DNA of 64,000 nt from Hofstenia miamia (GCA_004352715.1 SCFE01000046.1:1-64000); one strand, 5' to 3'. Counted from the stretch's first letter, positions 12,350 through 26,643 are shown. Notes: generated by a model from the letters alone, not told the origin. Translations and numbers: made by a program.

Positions 12350-13455
12350 TGTAATATCCTCTACCAGGCATTGTCACTCTATATCTATTGCTACTGTATA
12401 ACATTAGTTGTGTTTCTGTGGGTAAGGATTTTACTTGTTGCATACTGCTTGGCTTGTTGGTTCTGTTAACTTAATTAAACTAGAATTAACCATTCACTAT
12501 TTAGGTGACGAAGCCATGCAGTAATCTATCCAATGATCAATGATGGGCATCTGCACAAAGCTGATCTCCACATCCAATATTACCACTTCCTCCATTTGGT
12601 TGAGTGCCACATCTCAGCTCAATTGATATAGTTTATGTGTACCCTATCCTAGCTCAGTGTATACTCAAGACACAGCACAATTCGACTTAAAATCTATTTT
12701 GTAAAAGTGTTCAATCTATTCACAACCTGACTTGTTACTAGCTGCTCATTCAATATTACATGTAGCCATTACCGAAAAATATATTGGCATTTCTAGATAT
12801 ATTAGTTTCAAACAGCTTCCTAACTTACATTTATAATTTAATACATGTATGGTCACTTTATCAGTCACTTATGGGTCATTAATTTGGATCTCAAATAGTA
12901 TTAATATATTTCCTAGGTTTCAGTTATCCAACCATTTGTTGACAATTAATTATTCTAGTACATATATTAAGGAATTGCTAGTCGGCTAACCAAGAGAAAA
13001 CCCCAACACCTAACTTAAGTGCACTTTCGTGGTCTGGCACAGGGACCCTAGAATCGTTCTCTGTGATGGATCCAGACCACTACTAAACACCACTCAATTA
13101 GCTCGACATTGTACTAAATATTCAAACCATTATAGTAGAACAAAATAAGAATTCCAAATACAATTCTTTATCAACTTCTTACAATGTTTCTAATCTATTT
13201 ATAGTAAATTCGGAAAAGTACATGTCAATTCAAATTTAAACCTTTTGTCTGCCAAGATGGCAGCTAAAGATTCCCATCTACCAATACTATTCTCTCTATT
13301 TTGACACATGTTGTTTCTTGGTTGCATAATACAAATAAATCTAAATTATTCTAATTGATTTGATTACAATATTTTAAATGATCTTTTCTTCTATCTTATT
13401 CCCATTCTGCTCAACATTTGCAGCTTATTTTAGATTTGTGTTCGATGATGCTACA
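12350..13455 (-). mobile_element. Solo LTR, subfamily B, with 4-bp target duplication
   Basis: Reverse complement of an LTR with both ends: TGTAATATCCTCTACC at the left and GATGATGCTACA at the right. TTAC stands on both sides (12346-12349 and 13456-13459), a 4-bp target-site duplication. No internal region is present, so it is a solo LTR left by recombination. It includes the stem-loop TGGTCTGG/CCAGACCA at 13030-13079. Length is 1106 bp. Confidence 0.9.
13030..13079 (-). promoter_or_regulatory. Conserved LTR stem-loop, subfamily B
   Basis: Perfect 8-bp stem TGGTCTGG (13030-13037) with CCAGACCA (13072-13079), and a shorter inner pairing between the CACAGAG and CCCTGTG segments. Confidence 0.6.
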
Positions 13456-15170
13456 TTACCTTTATTTACTATGCACCAATAATATTGTAATAAAAAAACA
13501 TTTATATTTAAAATCAAACTAGAGGGTGCTTAGCAGTTGTATATTTTTGTTGCTACTGCTATTTATTTTTATTCTTTCAAATGTTTTTTTAATATTTTTT
13601 TATTGCAATACATTTAAAATTGCATAATAAAACTGTTTCAATATTTATTGAACTTTTATATTTCTTAGTATTATGGTAAAATTTTTTTATCAATTGTTTA
13701 TAAATGTTAAAGCAATTCAGTGATTTTTCTTAGTTATTGGTACTGATTTACATAGCATTCTATCTAAGAATCTTTCTTGAAACTAAAAAGCATTAATTGC
13801 CAAATTAAGTTGATAGGATAAGTCAGAATGGTCATTATTAAGAAAATATTTATAATTAACATGCTAATGCTTTATTCTTTAAATAATTATAATAATAAAG
13901 GATAATTGCATAGAAATATCTAATGAAGTAGTAATTTTCTATCAGCTAGAGCAATGCCTTTTTATGTTTCAAACACTGAGACAATAGCTCCCAGAGGAAA
14001 GTCCATGCTTGAGACAGTTAGTAAAAGTCTGAAAGTTTTTTGAGGCGCAGAATATTTTGTTTTTACTTATTGTTTTATCATGTTGTGCTCTTTTTCAGAA
14101 CTTTACATATTGCTTCTAATGGTTCTACTAATAATGGGACTGAATGCTTGAACTAGTCCTGCAATTATATGTGTTTCTATTACTTTCTTCAATCAGATTG
14201 TTAAATACTTGCTGTGTTGCCCTTAATGTGTCAATCCTACTCTGGTATGTCCTCCTTCCCTGGTCTCTATTCTCATCCTTTTTATTCCATAATTACATAA
14301 TTTAACAGGTGCTCAGTTTACTATTCTACATATTCCTTCAGTGCTAGTCCCTGTGCCATTGACTTCTTAACATACAAGCATTTGAACTTTTTGCTACTTG
14401 ATTTTTAAATTCTATCCACATCTTATTTCTGTTTCTTGTAGCTGCCTGCTCAACCCACTTAATGCCATCATTTCATTCTTATTCCATTCAACAATTCCTG
14501 TCAAAAAACCAACAGTAATACATATTGTGCATCAAAAATACTTATTTTCTTAGCTCATTTACTATTTCATTACATACCAATATGTGAAAAAACCAATACA
14601 TGCCAAATATTAAGCAATCATTGCTAATTTTGGAATATCACCTAAACAAATGTATGAAACAATAACTTTTTGAAACTTATCTATTAAGAAGGCAGTCATA
14701 ATCAAGTAAGAGAGATTTGGACAATTTTGCTGAATGAAGAAAACAACTGATAGAAATAATATATATTGATTTTAAGTCTAAGATACCACTGTGAATGATT
14801 GTACTTGTGCAGTCTGAATACAGTTGCACACACTTTAAAACATAACTGCAATTTTTTGTATTTTGCCTATATTTTTGCTCTCAATAAAATGGAAAAGGAA
14901 ACAATGTAGAATGGTTTTTTTTAAAACTGGCAAATGGTATGTCATAGTAACTCTTGAGAGTCACACCTCTGCACAAAAATCAAGTACCTCACAAAATTCA
15001 TGCTCTTGGCCACCATGAGTAGTTAAGAAGAGCACAAAGAGCTTTAATTGGGATACCATGAAGTACTCATAACAGCTAAAGCTATTTGCAATGAGGAAAT
15101 GAAGTGATTCTATTGGAACCCATCTAGTGACAAATTATTTTGAGAATTTGAGTTTTCTTGACAAAATTTA
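13456..15170. other. Intergenic DNA, no gene seen
   Basis: AT-rich. A somewhat less AT-rich patch near 13970-14470 may be a very old repeat remnant, but no reading frame or domain can be recognised in it. Confidence 0.5.
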
Positions 15171-15180
15171 TATTTTTATT

Positions 15181-15410
15181 TCTAGGATTCAGGCAAAGTG
15201 ATATAATTGATGACAAGAAATGTTTTTTAATAAAATTAAATAGAGCACAATAATTTTAAACAATTTTTTTTATTTGAATTCCAGGATTCAGGCAAACTGA
15301 TATATTTGATGACTTAATTTTTACAAAATTAAGTTGAACACAATCAAATTCAGACAAAATTTTTACTTTTGTATTCTATGATTTAAAGACAAGTTCTTTT
15401 TATGACTTGA
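15181..15410 (+). repeat. Tandem repeat of about 101 bp, two to three units
   Basis: The phrase GGATTCAGGCAAA.TGATAT occurs at about 15184 and 15285 in matching context, each followed by TTGATGAC and an AAATTAA stretch. A third, weaker unit follows near 15376. Confidence 0.7.
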
Positions 15411-16928
15411 TTATTGTAATAATTTTTTAATCATACAACATTATAATTTAAGGTAAAGTAATACATAAAAACATTCCATACATTTTCCATTATTTAGGCT
15501 CTATATATTCAAGTTCAAGATGTATGCAAATACAAAAAAAATATTCACAAAACTTAATACCAAAATCTGATGTAGAGACGTAGTATCATGACAATAAGCC
15601 GTTATTATAGTCTCTTGTAGAAATTATCTATTACTTTTCTTAATAAAACAGTAAGCAAGTTGGCACTTTTCTAATTCTCTCCTTTACAATAAGTGTTTGG
15701 TTGATTAACTTAATTTAATATGCAAGAGCCCTTTTAGCTACTTAACTCACTCCAACTTATTTAGGTAAAACAGAGATAATGGAAGACAGGATCAACACTC
15801 GAAGGCAGACATGCATATCCAGGAACTCACAGACCAGCTGCATCTACCAATGGAGCTGCCTTTGTAATGTAGAAACCATCGAAAGAATTGGTATGTGAAT
15901 AGCAAACTCAGTGTGATGGAATGTGCAACTACTTAAGAATTTAGTGCATTGATTGTTTTTGTTATTATGAATTTGTGTAAGAAATGAAGTAATGCAACCG
16001 GGATGCTTGAGTAGCTTATTATGAAGCCTTACATGTAATAACCCTACATATATAGAAATAAATAATAGGCCTCGATACATGTAAACAATCAATGCCGCCT
16101 GCAGAAAAATATAGACAGGAGTCAGCCGTAGGTCTACCGTACAAAACAATGAGCAACTTGCTGTGACTATTAAATAATCTATATGTAATAGAATATAAAG
16201 ATATGATCTAAATAACCATCTAAATGTAAGTACTATTAAATCCTCGATCATCATGTAACGTAATAAATAACTGAAGTTCATCAATGAGAGAGTTAGCATG
16301 TAAAACATAATAGTTGCAATCACAATAACAGGCAAGCAATGATGAGTAGGAAAGCTATAATAGTAAAACTCCTACACCTATCCGTAACCTAAGAGCACAC
16401 AAGGTAACTACAGCTGTCGCCCTCCCCACTGTGGAATAGCTATTAGGAGGCTGCTCCAGCATACCTTTAACTGGATGTGGGAACCACCATACAATTACCC
16501 TAGCTCGTAAACATTTAGCTTTCCATCATAATATAAAATAACCTGACAAGAGAAAGTAAATCCAACATAAATTTTCTCATCAATAATTACATCACTTCAA
16601 GTATATTTATAGCATTTGGTAATAAACAACTAAATACTCGACTAGTACCTGTTAATCTTTCTTGTTTACAGTTTTTCCCTCATTTAATATTTCTGCTACA
16701 ATTATGCAACGTCAGCATTAATTTGACTACGCTGTTTGACCATCTTTCGTTTTGTCAAATACTGTCGAGCATAATTTTAAATATAATTGTACAAAACGTT
16801 TTACAAAATGAAATAATCAATCCTATAATGTGTTTTCATTTTAATCATTATAAATATTTTTAGTCTTTGTTTCATTCATCCTTCCTCTCATCTTGACCAC
16901 ACATGATAGTTTTGATGGATTATGTCAC
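15411..16928. other. Intergenic DNA, no supported gene
   Basis: Holds a 163-codon minus-strand frame (15844-16335) rich in Leu, Ile and Tyr with no recognisable family. The patch 15780-15850 and 16340-16480 is less AT-rich than its surroundings, but nothing identifies it. Confidence 0.5.
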
Positions 16929-17382
16929 AATTTGTTAAAGCCAATATATTTCAGTAATGCCTACATAAAATATTAATTAAGCTGCTAGTAACAAGTCTGG
17001 TTGTGAACAAGTGAAACACTTTTACAAAATAGAGTTTAAGTCGAATTGTGTCATGTCTTGAGTATGCACTGAGCTAGGATAGGGTACACATAAACTGTAT
17101 CAATGGGCTGAGATGTGGAACTCAACCAAATGGATCATTGAGGGATTTGTGAAACTGGATGTGGATATCAGCTTCGGGCAGATGCCCACTATCAATCATT
17201 GGAGAAATTGCTGCGTGGCTTCATCATCTAAATAGTGAACAGTTATATCTAGTTACATTGTGTTAACAGAACTCAAAGCAGAAGCAGTATCAAGTTAAGT
17301 AAATCCCTACCCACACAACTACGACTAATGTTATAAAGTAACAAAAGATAAATAGTAATGATGCCTGGTAGAGGATGTTGCA
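16929..17382 (+). mobile_element. LTR fragment, subfamily B, 3' part
   Basis: Matches the last ~450 bp of LTR B, from GCCAATATATTTCAG to the end GGTAGAGGATGTTGCA, including the shared phrase GAGCTAGGATAGGGTACAC. The first half with the promoter and hairpin is missing. It abuts a satellite array. Confidence 0.8.
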
Positions 17383-18180
17383 AAATATATAAATTGATTA
17401 CAAATTAAAAAAATAATGTTTAAAAATTTACAACAAAAAACGTTTTCATTTATGATAAAATATCTCAATGATTACAATTTTAAAATAATGGTCTTAAAAA
17501 TTTACATAAAATGTTTTTATTTATGACGAAGTATATAAATTACTAATATTTAAGCTATTCATGTTAAAAATTTTAAACAAAATCCGTTCTATATACAATA
17601 AAAAATATAAATTTTTGCAATCTATTCAAACAATTTCAAAAAATTATAACAAAAATTTAGTATTTATGTTAAAATATATAAATGATCACTATTTAAACTA
17701 AATTTACATTAAAAAACGTTCTTATTTAAGATGAAAAATATCAATTATTACAATTTAACAAAATAATGTAAAAATTTACAACAAGAAATATATATAAATG
17801 TATAAATCATTAAAATTTAAATAATTATTTTAGAAATTTACATAAAAACACGTTTTTATTTATGATGAAGTGTATAAATTATTAATATTTAGTCTATTCA
17901 TTTTAAAAATTTTCAACAAAAACCATTATATTTATGAAAAATATATAAATTTTCTCAATTAAAATATATTATCTTAAAAATTTATATAAAAATGTATTTA
18001 TTTGCAATGACAATTTCAGCAAATGTGTTAAAAAAGAAACATTTTTATTTGTGATTAAATATATTGATGATTACATTTTAAACAAAAATGTGAGATAGAA
18101 ACCGTTTTTATTTATAACAAAACTTGAAAACAATAACAATTTAAGCAAATGCTTACAGTTTTTACAGTTTTTCAAAAAAA
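17383..18180 (+). repeat. Diverged ~72-bp satellite array, left arm
   Basis: About eleven degenerate units of roughly 65-75 bp with the pattern AAATATATAAATGATTAC, AATTTAAA, AAAATTTACA.CAAAAA, CGTTTTTATTTATGATG. A variant unit with ATTACTAATATTTA occurs near 17535 and 17885, about five units apart, which hints at a higher-order repeat. The same unit reappears inverted at 19.7-20.56 kb. Confidence 0.7.
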
Positions 18181-19690
18181 TGTATTTATAAAAATTAGAA
18201 TAATATCACAAAAAAGAGTTAAGACCCTCTCTATAACAATCAAACATGTGAAATATTAGATTTATAAAAAAACTCACCACAAAGATTGATTTTTTCAGTT
18301 TACTTCGCTTTCTTTCAATTATCCTGTCTGTATATTCATATATGTACAAACTTGCACGTTTTCAAGATCAACATTACATAATTTTTTATCTATATCCCAT
18401 TGCTAAAAGTTGAATGTATCCAATCATAAAAATTGTTGTCTACCAAATTAAAAAACTGTTTATCTCAAACCATATAAACATGAAATTTAAACCACTTTAT
18501 AAATTATCACTATTAAATAAGATATTTTCAAGTCATATGAAACTAGAATTTTTCCAAAATTTTGAAAAATATCTCAATTATTATTACAAGATGTATTCCC
18601 AATATATACCTGTATGTAAATGATTGATGCTACAAACCTAAAATGTTAGTGAAGTAAAGTTATTTGTTAATCAACCAGTCTTGTGCAAAGATAAAATGAA
18701 ATAAATACTTCAAGGCAGTCTTCTCATTGAATTCAAGTATAAGATATGTATCGCACAAAACCCAATTTCATATTAAATGTTTCAAAAGGATATAGAGATT
18801 CTTGAAATCAAATCTGACCTGAGTTTCTGAGGCACAGCATTAGAGAGAGCCCTAATATATTTTGGATTTACAAACATTTTTCTACCATTGAGTGACTAAA
18901 ATACATATTTTTATTACTTGATTTAGTCCCAGAGTTTGATGTATTGTTAAGGGTTTCAATACATCTGGGATTTTATTAGTATATGTTTCAGCACATTTGA
19001 CCCTCCCACTTTACACTTATAAATGTATAGATCTATTATTAATATTATAAAAAACACTAATAATAAAAAAGATGTGAAAGAAATTTTTAATGTTCTAAGT
19101 TTTGTTGCTTTTTGGATTAATTTTCTCCATGATTGATATGTGATGGAAATAATTCACCTTTAAAAATACAATTTCCACAATTCTAATACAAAATTTTGTT
19201 AAGAAAATATTAAATGTGTACAAATGTTTATTAAATTTTATAATAAATTGTAGTCACATTAAACAAAGTTAGTAATATTAACTTAATAAATGTAAAAATA
19301 GCTTATAATGTTGAATAAATTCAACCATCACTGTATCATTCTCCTGAGTCATTTAATAAAATGAAAATTTCATGATAGTATTAGTTTAAACTTTCAAAAA
19401 TGGGAAAGAAAACACACATAGAATAAAATTTGCTATTCCTTATTGTATATTCAGATTATACTTCCATATTTTGAAGCATGAATGGTTTTATTTTTATGTG
19501 TTTTATCTAATATCATGCATAAAATTTTAAGATATTCTAAAATTTACATTATCTAGTTGAAAGATAAACTGCACTATTTACTGAAAACATTATGCAATAT
19601 ATAGAATAAAAATCAATAAACAGTAAATACTATAACAAAAAAGCTTGTATTGTTTCTCTGTGCTGTTTGTAATTGCATTCAGACATAAAT
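18181..19690. other. AT-rich spacer between inverted satellite arrays
   Basis: Only short ORFs (longest 69 codons at 18414) without resemblance to known families. No repeat units are seen here. Confidence 0.5.
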
Positions 19691-20560
19691 TCACATTGAA
19701 AATAAGTACATTTTTATGTGAATTTTTAAAATAATTTATTTTAATTTAGAAAATTTATATATTTTATTTTATGGTAGATATTATGATTTTTATTAAAAAA
19801 TTTTTAAATGAATAGATTAAATATTAATAAATTATATACTTCATCATAAATACAAACGTGCTTTTTAGGGTAAATTTTTAACAAATTATTTTAAATTGTA
19901 ATCATTTATACATGTTAGCATAAATAAAAACGCTTCTTGTTTAAATTTTTGGCATTATTTGGTTAAATTTTAATAAGTGATATACTTCATCATAAAGAAA
20001 ATGGTTTTTGTTGAAAATTTTTAGCATCATTAGCTTAAATTGTAATCATTGATATATTTTATCATAAATAAGAACATTTTTTATATAAATGTTTACCATT
20101 ATTAGTCTAAATAGTGATCATTTATATAGTTAATTGTAAATACAAAGTTTTTTGTTGTAATTTTTGAAATAATTTGGCTAAATTGTAATAATTTATACAT
20201 TTCATTTGTAAATAATATGGTTTTTAATGAAAATTTTTATCATGAATAGTTTAAATATTAATAATATACTTCATAATATACTTCATAAAATATACTTCAT
20301 AAATAAAACGTTTTTTTGAATTTTTTACATCATTATTTCAAATTGTAATCACTGATATATTTTATCATAAATAAAAACATTTTTTGTTGAAAATTTTTGA
20401 CATCATTTTGTTAAATTGTAATCATTTTATATATTTCTTCAACAATAAAAACGTTTTTGATTGTAAATTTTGATATCATTTGTTTATGTTGTAGTTGTTT
20501 ATATATTTAATATATTTAATAATAACATTAATTATTGTAAAATTTTTAAATTAAATTATA
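19690..20560 (-). repeat. Diverged ~72-bp satellite array, right arm (inverted)
   Basis: Reverse complement of the left-arm unit: CATCATAAATA.AAACG, TTTTTGTTGTAAATTTTT, AAATTGTAATCATTTATATA. The variant unit AAATATTAATAA.TATACTTCAT recurs near 19825 and 20260, about six units apart. With the left arm it forms a large imperfect palindrome around a ~1.5-kb spacer. Confidence 0.7.
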
Positions 20561-20740
20561 TAATTAAATTTGAACTCATATTGATTTAAAGTATAAAAAA
20601 GTTGTAGATTTCAAAAGTGAATACATTTGAAATTCAAACTCAAATTTTAGATATAGCCTTATCCATCATAATCAAACATAAATAAACAATGAACAACACA
20701 AGGGATGTACTTGAGGGGGTACTCAGGGAGCTAAGCCTAC

Positions 20741-21885
20741 TGTAGCATCTGCTACCAAGTGTTAATGGAGATTAAATCATTCTTTTAAATTATTGTTCCT
20801 CATTATATGCGGGTAGGGATGTACTTATGTTAACTCTTTACTCCAATATACATTTATTTAACCTTTACTTAACTAGAGTAACTCGATACTGTTTAGGTAT
20901 ACTGCCATCTCAGTTCTGCTCCATGATCTGGCTATGGCCTCTGGCCAACTCTGATCTCTGAATCAATGCACATGTGCCTCCATCATTGATCAAGTAGTTC
21001 CAAGTCTCAGCTCAATGATGGTCTTATGTGTTCCCTATCCTAACTCATTGCAGCTCTCGATGCTGCTTGTAACTGACTTAAACTCAATTTGTAATGTGTA
21101 TTTATGATACTTCACAACCTTGCAATGTCACTAGCTGCTTAATAAATATTACTTTAGCCATTACCGAAAACTATTGGCTTTAGTTAATTTAATTAAAGTA
21201 AATTACATAATAACTTGCAACTTCCTACCTTACATTTAAATAACAATACATGCTTGGTCTATTTATCAGTCTATTATAGGTCACCTAAGTCTATAATATT
21301 AAATATGTATAACCTACAGTAAGCTATCCAGCCCTTTTACCAATATCGATTAATAGATACATGTAAATGAAAGAATTGATAGTCAGCTAAACGGAGAAAA
21401 ACTCCTAATCATATACCTAACTTAAATGCAGGTTCATGGTTTGGATCAAGGACCCTCGAGTCACTCCTGATATGTGCCCAAACCACTACTACTGCATTTA
21501 CCATTTAGCTTGACATTATTTATAAATAAGCAAACCAAAATAAAATCTAAAGATAAGATTTTTGAAGAATTTACTTCAACAATTTCCAAATTGATTTCTA
21601 GCGTATTTATAGTTAACTTCAAAAAGTACCTGTCATTTGAAATTCAAATTTAGATCGTCTGCCAAAAATGGCTACAAATAATGGAAGCAAATTCGCCCCC
21701 TTTGTTTGGTCAAATTGTTTGATGACAAGTACTAATTTGCTATTTTAATACTTAGTTGCATTTACAAAGATAATGTGATAATTAAACTTAAATTGTTTTT
21801 TAATCAATAATCATCTTCTCTTCTTAGCAGCATTATGCTTTGGATTTCTCTTCACTAGCAGCATTATGCTTTGGATTATGCTACA
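20741..21885 (-). mobile_element. 3' LTR, subfamily D
   Basis: Left end TGTAGCATCTGCTACC and right end GGATTATGCTACA give an LTR of 1145 bp on the minus strand. It is followed on the element side by a purine-rich tract (complement of GCCCTCCTCAG) and the ORF3 tail, so this is a 3' LTR. The stem-loop TGGTTTGG/CCAAACCA lies at 21437-21485. It is related to LTR B along its length but clearly diverged. Confidence 0.85.
21437..21485 (-). promoter_or_regulatory. Conserved LTR stem-loop, subfamily D
   Basis: Perfect 8-bp stem TGGTTTGG (21437-21444) with CCAAACCA (21478-21485). Relative to subfamily B, one C-G pair has become T-A on both strands of the stem. The loop again has AGGGTCC (minus strand). 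Confidence 0.6.
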
Positions 21886-22330
21886 CGCCCTCCTCAGCTT
21901 GCATTATTTTTAGTACTGCTCATTCTCTGTGGACCAATTCATCAGCTTTCTTAATTATCATTTCTGCTTGGGGATCACTTCCTTCTTATATTTAGGAGTA
22001 CCACATAAACTTAGCAATTTAATCTGCCTGACTTTCTCAGGAATTTGTAAAATGGAAAAATTTTTTAATCTTGGCTATATGATTATTTAGTCTGTCTCTT
22101 TGAGTTCATTCATTTTTGCTGAGAAAATCTCATAGAACTTTCTATATATATGGATGCCTTTTATCACTATCATTAACGTCATTTGTGCATCTGCGCCATT
22201 TCTTTGTGTATTGTTGTGTTTGGATAGAAAAATGTAAAGACTTTCCTGAGGCGGAATTTACATCCTTATAGAAGAAGCTTATGTTCTCCCTCACCTCTTC
22301 TTCACTTATTGTGGCAGAATGGGGATAATT
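21886..22330 (-). pseudogene. ORF3 C-terminal remnant, subfamily D
   Basis: The minus strand reads ISEEEVRENISFFYKDVN, matching SEQEVLDNISFFYKDVA in copy 1, then a degraded tail ending at the polypurine tract CTGAGGAGGGCG beside the 3' LTR. This fixes the end of ORF3 immediately before the 3' LTR in a third subfamily. Several stops and frameshifts are present. Confidence 0.75.
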
Positions 22331-25300
22331 ATCTTCAAAACAAAAAAGAAGAAAAAGATATTGACTTTTAAAAATTATTTCTCATTAATAATTTTTCGAA
22401 AATATATTAATGCAATTTGAAGTTTTTACTAGTTGCCAAATGTGTTAAGACCAATGTGATAGCAGCTTGCACTGTCACTTGGTGAATTTAATTTCATAAT
22501 TTATATGCGTTACATAATTACCAGACAAATCAAAAGCAAAATGTATCAGTAATCTCAAAAAACGCAAATAAACTTATGCCAAGAGAAATACTATTATTAG
22601 ACACTGCTTCCAACATTCTACTTGAAACTTAAAAATAATAAAAATATCTAGTAATGAAGATAAATCTGTTCACCTTGCAAATATTGCATTTTCAATTCTG
22701 TCCTCCAATTCTGTCTATATTACAGCCACATTTTCAAAAACACAGAGCATTTCATGATAACTTTTCTATCAAAAAACATTTTTGTTGTTTGGGCAAAGAA
22801 ATATCTGATAATGATGTTATGTTCACAAATATATTTGTTAATTGAGAATGTCACAACCACAATCAGCAAGATGTTGCAAGGAATGTGTAGAAAGTAAGAA
22901 CATTAACACAAATAGATAATATAAACAACACTTGTTAGGTAAAAGGATCATTTTGTTGCTGTAATACAAAAAATTTAGATTTAATTTCATTGCAGCATGA
23001 CTAACTCAAAAGCAGATAAACTTTTTGAAAATTTATTTGCAATTTGATTAGAAAACCTGCAAAAATACAGAGGATCCATTCAGTAAAATGAGAAATGTTT
23101 TTATCTATTTCTCACAATATTGTGAAAATTTTGTAATTATGCCTGATATGTAGAAGAATAAATACTGTTTTGTGAAAGTGAGAAAAGGTATGCATTCCAT
23201 GGTGCACACCTTGATATTGGCTAAATACTACAACATACAAATGGATTTTACAGAATATGATGGCCATGTTCTAATCTATGCTTGTTTGTATGATATGATC
23301 AAACAAAAGGACTCTATGCCAACAATTGTGCTCAATACTCCATTCTTTTATTAATTTTTAAATTTATTTACATTCAAATTTCTATGCAAAACTTTTCAAT
23401 AATTTTTTTGTGCAAAACATTGTTAATTGAATCTTTTGTTTTATTTTCATTTTTATATTGTTACTCTTTCCAAGAATTTCAATTTTGTATTATTCATTCC
23501 TTAAATGTTAAATACTCTGGATAATAAAACTATTTTTGTTTCAAATAATCAATATTTTTTGCATAAACATAGAAATTTAAGAAAAACCACTATTCATTGG
23601 AAATTAAATATACACATAGGTCTATTTCTTTGCCTATCAGAATTAGTAAGAATAATATTTTAAGTGGCTAAGTTATGTGGATAAAATCTGTGTTATATTA
23701 TTGTGTCTGAGTTATTGTCAGCATAATTAATTCAAATATTGAGGTGCACAGCCAACCCAATGGGTTGCAAATGTAAACCCTTACTACTGGAATTCTGGCA
23801 CCACTGATACAAATGCAAAGATAAATCTATTTCATGCTTCAGTGGTATTGAAATTCAAGAGGATACAAGCATCATAGTGTGCTTGCTGGGTCATGCTGGC
23901 TTGCACACTTAGGGTATGGATAGATGTAGTGGTTTTGCTATTTGTAGATTTAGCCTTCCTATCAATTTGTTTCAACATTGGCATTTAATGTCAGCTAGGC
24001 TAACTCTATTTTAGATATAAACTTGTTGACGTGAGTCAAAGGACCAGTTCTAGTGTAATGTAATACCATATTAATTAGTTATCTATTCTAACTATAGCTT
24101 TACACAAAATGTAACTCAATACCAATTTACTATTCTTGTGACATATAGATAATATATGCAGGGACTTTTGCCATATGCATATAAAGAATGATGGTAAATT
24201 CTGTAAGTTAACATGATTCAAAATTTGATAGGACTGTATGCACAATCTGCAACACAAAACTTGAGTGCACTGCACATATGCTAAGGAATTGAAACCTTTT
24301 TGCAAGATGAACCAGCAGGTTGACCAGAGAGCTATTGAAAACTAAGTTTCTGTCACCTCAAATTCAGTTGCAGTTATTTAAATAGACAAATTAGCTTTCT
24401 CATGAAATCATAGTGATTAGAGATTTATTTTATTAATTAGTCTGTTTATAAAATTAAATTTGACAATGATCTGTATACATGATATACTTTACCCAAAAGT
24501 TTGAAAAGCAATGAGTTACATTAGTAGGATTGAATAAGAATCAAAGCTGGGTTAGTGTCATATTACATGACAACCATGGCAGCACTACCAATATCTGTAT
24601 AAAGAATTGGAATTCAGTTAATCATCTCACTGTCATTAAGGTGTATTCCTTTTACCCCAATTAATGAACACCAAATTAGTTGTACCCATTACTGTAAGCT
24701 TAGTGTACTCAATAATTGTTCTAAAAATAAATGTGAAATCAGAATTTTGCAACTCTAATCAAAAACTCCAAGCACCTTGGAAATTTTTTTTGTGTTTTAA
24801 AAATTACTACAACTCACTGAATCAAAACTTACTATAAACACAATTACATGAAAACAGAAAACAAAAAATATATCCATAGAAAAATACCACTAGTGCTTAA
24901 AATATATGATAGATACAATATCCAAAAAATTAGCAATTATCTGAGAAATATGAACCAGTGAAACACTCCCCAATCAGCATAAGTAGCATTGCAATCCCAA
25001 TCTCAATGGGAAAAATCAGTTTTTTATCAGCAGCCTTTTTCTACACACATTGAGATAACAAAAATGCAATGATGTATGTTGCTGTATGATTTCCAAAAAA
25101 ATATGTGCCTTATTTGGGAATAATAACCTAAAGTTAAATACTAAAACACTTAGCAGTGAATGTAGACTTAATTGACCTAAAGTGATAAATGTTTGCTGTA
25201 GTGACTATTATTGAAAGTATTGATTTTGAACCACCCTGATTATGACACAAACCAATTCACAGATGATAATAATATATCTATTTGAAACTCATTAAATGTC

Positions 25301-25611
25301 AAAATGTTTTTCATGAATTATTTTTATTAAATATCACTTGTCAAGAAACTGTAGAAACTAATGTGCATTGACTTCCTGGTAATAATTTAAAATTGATGAT
25401 CCTAGTCTCAAACTACAAATAAGCTAATTCAGTTTTAATTTTTCACATATATTAGATTTTGACATGGAAAATTGTAGACTGGTCAGATTCCCAAACATTT
25501 TCAAATATATTATGCAATGAACATTGGACTTATATTAGAAAGAATCATTAGTGGAAAGTATCATCTTTTTTCTAATTGATTAGACTTTCAGTTTGTTAAG
25601 GGTTTATTAAC
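22331..25611. other. Intergenic DNA, no gene seen
   Basis: AT-rich with short unsupported ORFs of 60-76 codons. No repeat family, RNA gene or coding motif could be recognised. Confidence 0.55.
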
Positions 25612-25612
25612 A

Positions 25613-25666
<54 letters not shown>
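25612..25666. repeat. (TA)n microsatellite
   Basis: Nearly pure TA dinucleotide run of about 50 bp. Confidence 0.98.
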
Positions 25667-25667
<1 letters not shown>

Positions 25668-26643
25668 CGCACTTTGTTTACCTCTCAACATATAGATCTC
25701 GCTATGTTGCAACTTCATATATACTTTTTTTCTTAAAATGGAATTTTTGGAAATTTATTTATTATTTAAGTTTGAATGCTACTTTAGAACAACTTTAAAT
25801 GTATTAAAGATCATAATACATTTATAGGCTATGTGAAGAATTTTTGAACTAAGTGAAGTACCAAGAGTTGTAAATGAGCCGTGATATCCTACCGGTCCCT
25901 TGCAATATAGTCCCTAATCCGTCTTATGTAAATTCATTACAAGAATTTTTTTGTTAATAAACTAACTAAACCATATAATTGAAATAATAGTAAAATGGAA
26001 ATAACTTCTTATCAATTATTTGTTGTATAAATACTCAAATGAATGAAACAATTGATATAATGTTCTAGAATATACTAATACAATTTTGTACAAAATCTAG
26101 GTCAATTCAGCGGCCAACTTAATATATCCAGTTTCCGTGCTTCATTTCACAAAAATTTCAGGGCCGTCTGGACGTTTTATTCATAGTTTTTGTTACATTG
26201 CTATAATAAAACCAAAGAATTTTATAATTGGATTTTATTTTAAGAAATCCTTTATTGTCGTAAACTAAAGTAAAACCATGGATTAACAGACATATGCAAT
26301 TAAAGGAAATCGATTTATTAAAATGCCCAATTTTCAATATCTCTTAACTTAATATCATTGAACAATTTACACAGATTTTTTTCAAAAAAATGTAATTTTA
26401 ATACAACGTATGCTAACACTGTATTCTTTTGATGTTAACAACACTGTGGTATTACAAAAAGAATAAAATTCATAGTTTTTATACCATAGACTATTTTCAA
26501 ACCAATTTTTGGAAAAAGAGTTCTGTATAATTTCAATCACAATGCAGGATTTCCGCATAAGTGGGAGGGGGTGGAATGTTGTAATAGGGTTTACTGAGAA
26601 GCTAAGTTGGACCAGAAAGTGCTAACTCAGACCTGCTGATGCA

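Noticed and set aside
15844-16335. 163-codon minus-strand ORF rich in Leu, Ile and Tyr
   Set aside because: No recognisable family, domain or conserved neighbour. Hydrophobic composition is expected from AT-rich DNA; kept only as a note under the intergenic region.
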